From assembly GCA_032718565.1 (NCBI GenBank), contig JAVGVS010000004.1:9993072-10057071 (forward strand): a stretch of 64,000 nucleotides of DNA, read 5' to 3'. Source of the DNA: Distichodus sexfasciatus (lineage: Eukaryota; Chordata; Actinopteri; Characiformes; Distichodontidae). Within the stretch, counting starts at the first letter, position 1. Every line of letters begins with the position of its first letter. Under the pieces are notes generated by a model that worked only from the letters and a program-made list of their open reading frames with translations, was not told where the DNA came from and made no database searches. Shown here piece after piece: positions 56,050 through 64,000 of the stretch. The position numbers and the translations under genes were made by a program.

Positions 56050-59000
56050 CTAAGATGAGAGCCACCACTTTCGTCTTTTAGCTTTCACCACTTTGCGAAA
56101 GTCTGCTTTACTCTTGTGTGTGGTCTTGGCAAATAGAAGCCCCTACCCACCCAAAAAGAAAACAGTAACCAGTTAACAACTAATGTTCTATTAACAAAAG
56201 AGCAGTCAACTTTAGCTTTTCATTTGTTTTCATGAAATAAATGTACATTTTTAATATATATATTTAATTTAAGGTAAAGGTAAAGTGCACTTTTTCCAAA
56301 ACATAAAAATAAACAGCACTAACAATGCAGATGTTTTACATTTACAATGACAGTTAATCCAATTTAAACTGCCTCCAACCTCTTTTCAACCTGGATCCAT
56401 GTATCATTTGTTCAGCCAAAATCAGCCAAAAAATCCCTACCACATTTAACTTCTGGGTCACACCACTTGTTTGATAATTTAATTTTAATGTGAAAAAAAA
56501 ATAATGATGCACAGATTTAGACTTTAATTTGGAAAATCAAGTGAGAGGAACTCTACACTTTCAAAAATCTATAAATATGGAAAATGTACTGGCAGTTCCT
56601 CACCTGGATTTCTCCTGATATTACAGATTAGAGTATGTATGGTTAAGTTACAATTTTCTAGAGTAAATTGTATGCACTGTCAATGTAGAATGTCCACATA
56701 GTTGGTACTTGATCTTATTTCTATAATAAAAAACTTTTTTTTAACTGTACTCAACCAGAATGCCAGTCTCCCCTTTACGTTCAGCCCTTCTGAGGCCTCT
56801 TCTAATCAAACATCAAGCCCTTCCTCTCTTCTTTCCAACCGCATACCATCGCCTTTACTCATCGTGGGACGAGACCCCCACCAAAACCTCACATTCCAGC
56901 ACCCTATCCAGACAAACGGGACAATATTGGCTCTGTCTGCCAAGTCTACTGTACGTCAACACTGGGTGGAGACTTTTAGGCAAGAGAAGGTACATGAAGA
57001 CATTGCAAAAAAAACTCCAAAAAACAAAACTGACCTATGTAGCTTAAATTAGCAACAAAGTTGTGAAATAACACAAATGACTTGATATTGATAGAGAAAA
57101 GGTTTCATGGTTAATAACAAATCAATGTGACAATGCTAAAGTAACTTAAACCTAAATTAAACTAACCATAGCTGTGTAAGAAAGTGTCATTGTTAACACA
57201 CCACAGCACACAATGTACCACAATAAAATGTGACCTCTGCATTTCTGTCAAAGAGCAGTGCGTGGTACCCGAGGACAATACCTTGCTTATGAGTACCTCA
57301 GTGGTATTTTTAGCGGGACTTGAACCAGCAACCTTCTGATCACAGGGTAATTTCCATTAAAAAAAGCGTTATGCTACTAACTGCCCCAGTAAATTTGCCC
57401 AACTGCTAAACAGTGAATTTGTTAATACAACACACACACCCAAAACAGTTTCCATCTGATTCAACTTAACTTCAATTACTGCCTTAAAGGTAAGTAAAAT
57501 TCAATTATATTACTTGTTTAAACTCACTTTTAAAGTTCTAGTTCTACTTTTGTATTGCTCTCTGTTGTAAATCACTTTACCCTCTACACCATGGGTGGGC
57601 AATTCCAGGGCCAGTGTCCTGCAGGTTTTCCATCCTACAACGACCTGACGATTATCTTCTGGTGACCATCTACCTGAGACCAGGATGTTCTAAAATCAAG
57701 TATGATAAACTTCCAGGACATTGGCCCCCCCAGGACTGCAACTACTCACCCCTGCCCTACACAAATTTTTTTTATCTGCAAGATGTATATTACTGGCTTG
57801 GGGTGGTGGTGGTGGAATAGTTAGGATCTTTGGCTCCGGAGCAAGAGGTTACTCTTGGTTACTCTGGGTTACTGAGCAAGTAGCTTCAGGTTGACTCTCC
57901 CAGATATTAGGAAAAGGGATGTTGCTTTGGGTAGGAACATCTGCTAAATGCTGTAAATGTAAAAACCACAATATATGGCATGCTCAATTTGGCAAATTTC
58001 CATACATACAGTTTGTGTATGGCATATTAAAACTCATTCTGATAAATAAAAAGTACAAATTTATATAGGACCTTTTACTCAAAAAATAACACCCAAAGTG
58101 CTTTACATTAGGAATAAAATCAAGCAAAAAGAAAGAAGAAAGCACCTCAGCTTGAGCAATTGGAATAGAAGATGAATTGGCATAAGTGCAAGATGAAAAA
58201 AGAAAGGGGGGAAAAAAATTAAAAGTGAAATGATTTCAAGGCAATTAAGATAAAAAGTTAAAATAAAGAAGTAATTTAAGGGGAAAATAGGGTTACAATA
58301 AATCCAAATACTAAATATTAAAAGCTAGATAGAAGAGATGAGTTTTTACAGAGTTAAAATAAACTGTAAACCAGAGGTAGAAAATGAGGATGTGCAATTT
58401 AGTTATATGTGGTATTCAAGCTACAATAATGTGCAAATATCCTAACAGCAGGAGAGAATTCCAATCATGGAATACAATTCTACTTTTGCGCAATAATGTT
58501 TAAAAGATCAGCAGCAGTTTCATGTGAGTATACTGTACAGTCAGCCTATAAAAATAGTGTCCCTGGAACAGTTTCAATTTAGCATACAGTAGATGAGACT
58601 GTCCATGTAGCAGCATGTGCATCACTAAAGTTAATGAAAGTAGTATGTATTTTTTACAGTATACAATGGAAACTTCCAGGATACCAGCACCAAAAATCCA
58701 AAGCGCTCCAGATGGCTGGTGCCCCAAAGGGAGTCTCCGAGGATCTACAGCCCGAGTTAAAATGTTTAGACTGGGACTAATGGCCGTACTTGCATCCAAT
58801 GCCCAAGATATTCCCCCACTGTGGTTGGTCTGAGGAATCTAAACAAAACCCACACCAAGGTACTGTAAAGAATTGTGCATTAAGAGTTAAGATAAAAAAT
58901 TTCAGGGCAAATGTTTAGATTTTATTTGATTATCACAAAAAAACTATGATCAATAAATCAGGTTAAACATTTATGCAATTTTAACCATGAGGTATCAGGG

Positions 59001-62000
59001 TCACTATATAGATTTTTAAAGTCAGTTCATGTAAACTAAAATGTGAAGATACCAGTAAAATTCTAATTGTGATCGGCTAAGTTTAAAAGTGAATGTCTTA
59101 ATATGCCACGCTTTAAAGTTTCAACACATTTTGTCTAGGTTTAGCATATAGTATTGCTCTTTTGGAAAACTCAAACATATAACTGTATAGATCGTTTTAA
59201 GTTAGTTAACATGAATGACATTTTTACAGTGTACATCTTAAAGCCATTTTTGAGCAGAGGCATTTTTGAGAAAATGGGAAACAAATGTAAAATGTGTGAT
59301 GCAGGTCACTTTTAATTAGGGGTGTAAAATTTATCCTGATGCATAACTATATTGATTCAACAGTTAACATCTGACATCTGCTATGATGCAACCGTTTTAA
59401 ATCAGGAGCAGGCAGAGAAGAGTAGTAATGCGTTACAAGTAAGGTAGACGAGTAAAAAAAAAAAGTCTCTATATTCCTTTTTTCTAAGCTGTAATTTTAC
59501 TCTTACTCAAGTAAATATTTAAGTAAGTAATCTACTATTAACTCAAGTACATTTTTCATAATTCCTTGGTTACAAATAGTCTATTCTCAGGTGCATCAGA
59601 AGAATAATGCTCGGTTTAGAACACAGATCTGTCTTTTGATGTACACAGAGTGGAATCATAGGCTGTGGAATACATCTACATAGGTCCCAAAGCTGCAACA
59701 CTGCTGCACTGTCAGGCCGGATATAAAATGACCATTAGTGGTGAGCTGCGAGGTCATTCACTCTCTCATTATTCACTCACACAGTCATCTGATAAGCTAT
59801 ATGTAGAATGAGAAAATAAAACTAGTTAAATGTCTTTTAACTGTTAACATATTGCAAATGTATAGCAGACTAGAACAGAATGAATTGTTTCATTAAAACT
59901 TGAAAGGCAAGCGATTTCCCTGGTTTAAAAAGTTGGGAAAAATGCTGGTTTTGTTATAAATGATGTGCGTGAAATATACAAAAATGAAATGTAATTTGTA
60001 TTTTGAGTAACTTAATAATAACTAAAGTGCATTTTTACTCTTGAGTAGGGATTTAAAACAGGAATTATTACTTTTACTCAAGTCATTTTTGAAAGAAGTC
60101 ATTGCTCTTAAGTCCATATTTTCAGTACTCTACCCACCACCGGGAGCCAGCAAGTGATGAGGCAATATCATATGCAGATTGAACATCAGTTCCACTCATA
60201 TCAAGTCACAAAAAACAATTAAGATTTGACTTTTATTCTTCAGAGGGGTGTAGATTACAGCCCTAAAATATTTATTAGCATGCCATGCTGTGGAACACTG
60301 CGTGGAACCCTATTGGAATCGTGCATCTATTTCTGCCATATTAGATTTTTCACTAATTTGCATAATATGCAAAACCATCTTTTGCAAACTAGTCCCTGGA
60401 TTTTTGTCCAATCTGCATGCAACTGGTATCATTTGAAACCCAAGACACTCAATTATTATTGAGCACATTTTTAATTTAGGTCTTCATATTTCTGTAATAT
60501 GCAAATAAATGTGGTGGGCTTGGCATAGGACTGCTACGCCACACACCGAGTGTCATAGAAATCCAGCTCTGGGTGGGCTACAGTTTTGAAATTTGGCTGG
60601 TAGGTCCGGGACCCCACCCTCTACTCAGGCAAAAAAATTGCCCCACTCTGCCAGTTGGTGGCCGTCTAATAAGCCATTTTGCATTTTGCCTAATAACTTT
60701 TGAACCGTAGCTTCAATTCTCAAAAGAATTTATATCTTCTTAATCCTTGGGTCATTATGAATCTTTACAGACCCCTGCAATCTATTTCCGCCATATTGGA
60801 TTTATCACAAATTTGCATAATATGCTAAATCTTTTGTGGAGCAAAAACTGTAAGACCTACAGCTTTGGAATTTGGCTGTTAGGTCACAAACCCCACTCAC
60901 TACTCAGGCAAAAAAAATTGCACCACTCTGCCAGTTGGTGGCGCTATAATAAGCTATTTTGCGTTTTGCCTAATAACTTCTGAACTATAGCTCTGATTCT
61001 CAAAAATCTTATACCATCTTACTCCTTGGGTCAAGATGATCTTTATAGACCCTCGGTTCTATTTCTGCCATATTGGATTTCTCGCTAATTTGCATAATAT
61101 GTAAAACCATCTCTTGCAAACTAGACCCTGGATTTTTATCCAATCTGCATGCAACTGGTATCATTTGAATCCCAAGACACTCTTCTTTAATTATTATTGA
61201 GCACATTTTTAATTTACATCTTCATTTGGCTGTAATATGCAAATAAATGTGGTGGGCTTGGCAAAAGACTGCAATGCCACACACAGTGTCATAGAAATCT
61301 GGCTCTGGGTGGGCTACAGCTTTGAAATTTGGCAGGTAGGTCTAGTACTCCTCCCACTACTCAGGCAAAAAAATTGCACCACTCTGCCAGTTGGTGGCGC
61401 TATAATAAGCTATTTTGCATTTTGCCTAATATGTTTTGAACCATAGCACCCTAGATAAAAGGATGAAACGTGTCATTTTTCAACGTCTGTCCACTTCAAT
61501 TCGTCAAAAACTGAAAGCTGCAAACTGCATGGCCCCCGTAATCACTGCTTGCAGTTATATTTATTATTGTTTAAGCTTTACGTAGTATAGATATAGTAAG
61601 AACAGTGTGTTTTACTGGCTTGAGAGTTTTTATTATGCAGACATTCTATGGTTTAGTACTATGAAAAAAAATTAAGGTTAAAGCCAGACAAACACTTTAT
61701 CCATTTGGCATCCATAATGCACTGTTAATTAAATACCCCCACCTCACCGATCGATTACTTTCTAACATTATAGAATGAGAAAAAAAACTGTCAAAATTCT
61801 GATCAATTGAAAATGAAGAAATACTAGACGTCTTAGGGAATTTTGCGCTAATTTGGACTCATTTTGGCCAATAAAATGAGCTGCTTTTGGCCTTTCTGGA
61901 AGAGAACTACATGTCTCACAATCCCCTGTGTGACTCAGTGGCATCACCATAAAAAGAAATTGTGTTGATTGTGGGAAATGTCAGTAAATGTTGTATTGAG

Positions 62001-64000
62001 TACAAGACTGGTTATTTATCAGCGAAAACAGAAATTTTGACCGTAATAAAATGGATAATTTGACAACTGGAGTCATAAGCTCTCAAACTGTGCATGTGTT
62101 TACACAATCATTATAATAAGGAGGCTATCGAAGTGGGCTATCAAATTTCTATACCTTGCTTACTGATATCACTTCGTAGACAGTAATGTCAGTTTTGAAT
62201 AAATTCCAATTAAAAATAAATTCCAAGGAATCTAGGCTGCAATCTTAAATTTCAGAAATCGCAATTGAATTGAATTTGTTTCTTCCTCCTGAAACAAAAT
62301 CCAGTGTGGGGTTAATGTATTTGGATTTTGCCTTACCATTACTAACAATGGCTGATAAAATTAAAAATGCAAAAAAGTGTCAACTAAACAACAATGGCAT
62401 TTGAAGTAAATTTCCACCTGGAAGAAACTTAAACTTCATTTTTCCTGAATAAAAATCAATTAAGACTAGATATATTTTTGCAATTGCATTTATTCATTTT
62501 TTTTTTCATTTTGTAAATGCTATACACTAGTGACAATTAAATATTTCATCATTGTGATTAAATAAAGATACAATAAATAAAAATAGGTATACAGTGCTGG
62601 AAGTACAGAGTATCTTTCTATGAAACAGAAAAAAAAAAAGACACTAGATTTGAAGGTCTTTAATAACCCAAATACCTTTAGTGGACCTTCATCGGTCCCA
62701 GCGAATCCAGCATCATCCATTTCATCAGTTTGATTCTGTGGCTCACTTTGGTGGGCAAATTGAAACCTGACGTACGTTAGAGAAATGTACTTCAGATTTT
62801 GGTCAGCGCTGCTAACCGTGTGTTGGAGAAATGGATATGGACTGATTACAGAGGGAAACTAAAAGACTAAGAAAGGAGGGGGCGGAAAAGAAAATACATT
62901 TCTCTTATGAGCCTACAGCCAAATAGCCTGTGGAAGATCTGTGGAATAAAAATAGTTAACATTTTTAGTGAAATGCACCATGAATCTGTCAGAAAGCTGT
63001 GCAATAAAGGTTAATTTAAGAGAAATATGAAAAGTGGGGGGGAAAGAGGGATTTACCCATAACTTGGCAAATGTTAACCAATTTCCAAAAAATTCACTGT
63101 TGCATTCAGAAATAAATTGGATTACTTTCCACACATATTAAATGTGTAGCTACAACACCTTGTGAAATGAAAATTACTAACATTGATATTTATGATACAT
63201 GACTATCAGTGGGGGGAAAAATGGCAGTGGCCAAAATTACCATTTTATTTGCAATCACAACCACTTTATAATTTTTCTGAGTTCTGCAAGGTACTATAGC
63301 AGTGAGCATTTGCCAAGGTGTTAAGGCCATAAGAACATGGCTCCCTTTTTTGCAATTAGTGTAGAGGGCGATCAGGGTCAGGAGTAGGAGCCAGTGAGAG
63401 CCAGAAAAATGAGCCCTTCAGAACACGCAACCAAAGAATCTAATGCAAGTCAGAGCTGGAGCCAGCACGACAGAGCCAGGACAGAAACGCAATTCTGTCT
63501 TTGAAATTCAGACAACACTTCACATTAAAAGAAGACAGTGGAATATGAAGGGTGCGACTGCCTCATGCAGTTTGTAAGAAGTAAGACTATGTGGAAGGAA
63601 TCCAAAGTATTCTGAATACGTTACTCACATTGAGTAATCTAACGGAACACGTTACAAATAACATTTTACAGCATGTATTCTGTATTGGAATATATTTTAA
63701 AAGTAACGTCAACACTGGTTATGGGCACAATGATCACTGAAAAAAACTGACTCTGTGAGCAAACAAAAAATGGTGGTACTGCAACTTGCACAAATGAATA
63801 AGCAACGAGCATTGGTTTTGTGACGAACATCAGCACTTCATTCCATTGCGGTTGCTTAAAGTTCTTTACCAATAAAGCCAAAAAGGAACATCAACTCACT
63901 CCATGTTGTTTTTGAGCTGCTGGACTGTGCGTTTGTCCAGATATCTGCAGAAGAGAGTCAGCAGGTTGGAGGGCAGGAAGAGCGGCTCCACCAGCGATGT
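56050..64000 (-). CDS. Unidentified gene, 3' part (three exons, continues past window edge)
   Basis: Exons in coding order: 63900-64000 (open to the edge), 62676-62766, 56050-56142. The first ends in phase 2 (ATG GA|gtgagt). The second starts with G to complete Glu and ends in phase 0 (CTA AAG|gtattt). The third starts in phase 0 and ends TAG at 56050-56052. Peptide pieces: EPLFLPSNLLTLFCRYLDKR and VQQLKNNM; then FQFAHQSEPQNQTDEMDD with an acidic DEGPLK end; then LLFAKTTHKSKADFRKVV and a basic KAKRRKWWLSS tail. The family is not recognised. The first two exons are well supported. The third is about 6.5 kb away and rests on phase and composition, so other exons may lie between or it may be spurious. 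Confidence 0.55.
56759..56989 (+). other. Possible exon on plus strand, unrecognised
   Basis: Acceptor after a T-rich tract (actcaaccag) and a good donor (AAG|gtacat) bracket 231 nt, phase 0 at both ends and open throughout. The Ser/Pro-rich peptide includes FTFSPSEASSNQTSSPSSLL and VRQHWVETFRQEK. It is inside the intron of the minus-strand gene. A second plus-strand frame is also open across most of it, so this may be chance. Confidence 0.25.
57185..57390 (-). mobile_element. tRNA-derived SINE
   Basis: Minus strand head ggcagttagtagcataacgc, a small insertion, then gatcagaaggttgctggttc and aagtcccgc, with the body gtactcataagcaaggtatt and end gtgctgtggtgtgttaac. Same family as 54890. Confidence 0.65.
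58680..58760 (+). other. Possible terminal exon on plus strand, unrecognised
   Basis: Acceptor aacttccag, phase 0, 27 codons reading DTSTKNPKRSRWLVPQRESP and ending SPS-stop. It would join in phase to 56759-56989. The minus strand is open here too (AVDPRRLPLGHQPSG), so strand and reality are uncertain. Local GC is higher than the flanks. Confidence 0.2.
59330..60150. repeat. Dispersed 'actcaagtaaa' repeat region
   Basis: A start fragment of the 39486 MITE family (aggggtgtaaaatttatcctg) is followed by a long element with tcaagtaaatatttaagtaa and actcaagtacattttt at one end, and inverted-type text (acttttactcaagtcatttt) at 60070. Similar text occurs around 42110-42440. Non-coding. Confidence 0.4.
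60225..61445. repeat. Large tandem repeat, three units (ggtggcgctataataagct type)
   Basis: Units begin with ctatttctgccatattggat and ttgcataatatgc, and end with cactctgccagttggtggcg and cattttgcctaataactttt. Units at about 60325-60755 and 61050-61445 are full (about 400-430 bp). The middle unit, 60775-61015, lacks the central catgcaactggtatcattt section. The open frames inside are fortuitous. Confidence 0.75.
61750..61990. mobile_element. Copy of the element arm seen in pelo intron 2
   Basis: Shares gattactttctaacattata, gatcaattgaaaatga and ggccaataaaatgagctgct, cttttggcctttctggaag with 16930-17110, including the following 'ctcacaatccc' text. A single arm only. Confidence 0.55.

Noticed and set aside
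63900..64000. pkmyt1, expected near paqr4 and with a recalled NLLxLF-type C-terminal motif
   Set aside because: The edge exon has NLLTLF, but two further exons follow in phase with no resemblance to the end of that kinase, and no kinase domain is in the window.
1..64000. CRISPR arrays, operons, rRNA or prophage
   Set aside because: None seen; all tandem repeats are eukaryotic satellite or microsatellite types without regular spacers.

Overview
The window is nuclear DNA from a ray-finned (teleost-type) fish. Short exons with GT-AG splice sites, AT-rich introns and no operon-like packing mark it as vertebrate. The dispersed repeats are those typical of teleosts: tRNA-derived SINEs, hAT and TA-target DNA transposons, MITEs, and the 'gcatttagcagatgct' family. 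Species cannot be fixed from the sequence.

Layout. (1) 1-5431: gene-poor flank with a CA/TA microsatellite, degenerate repeats and a LINE fragment. (2) 5432-13569, minus: complete seven-exon ppp1ca-type protein phosphatase 1 catalytic subunit (332 aa); one intron carries a hAT element with a second transposon nested in it. (3) 15360-25117, plus: complete pelo (Pelota, 385 aa, 13 coding exons), divergent from ppp1ca, followed by an unusual array of palindromic repeat units in the 3' flank. (4) 27471-31149, minus: complete three-exon paqr4 (271 aa), convergent with pelo. (5) 32970-52118, minus: a large secreted glycine-rich, elastin-like gene of about 42 coding exons (about 1,014 aa). Nearly every exon is 24-111 bp, a multiple of three, and flanked by phase-1 introns. 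Its modules run from G-Y-G to a lysine-containing end. One 744-bp exon is Pro/Gln/Lys rich. Its position next to paqr4 and its composition suggest the fish counterpart of mammalian GREP1. Conventional ORF scanning nearly misses it. (6) 56050-64000+, minus: the 3' part of an unrecognised gene; three exons join in phase and end in a basic tail.

The genes do not form a pathway. Pelo acts in ribosome rescue, PP1 in Ser/Thr dephosphorylation, PAQR4 is a seven-helix membrane protein, and the elastin-like gene probably makes an extracellular matrix protein. The most interesting item is the elastin-like gene: repeated duplication of symmetric exons, one copy that only keeps frame through a GC donor, another with a decayed donor, and several long hairpins in its introns.
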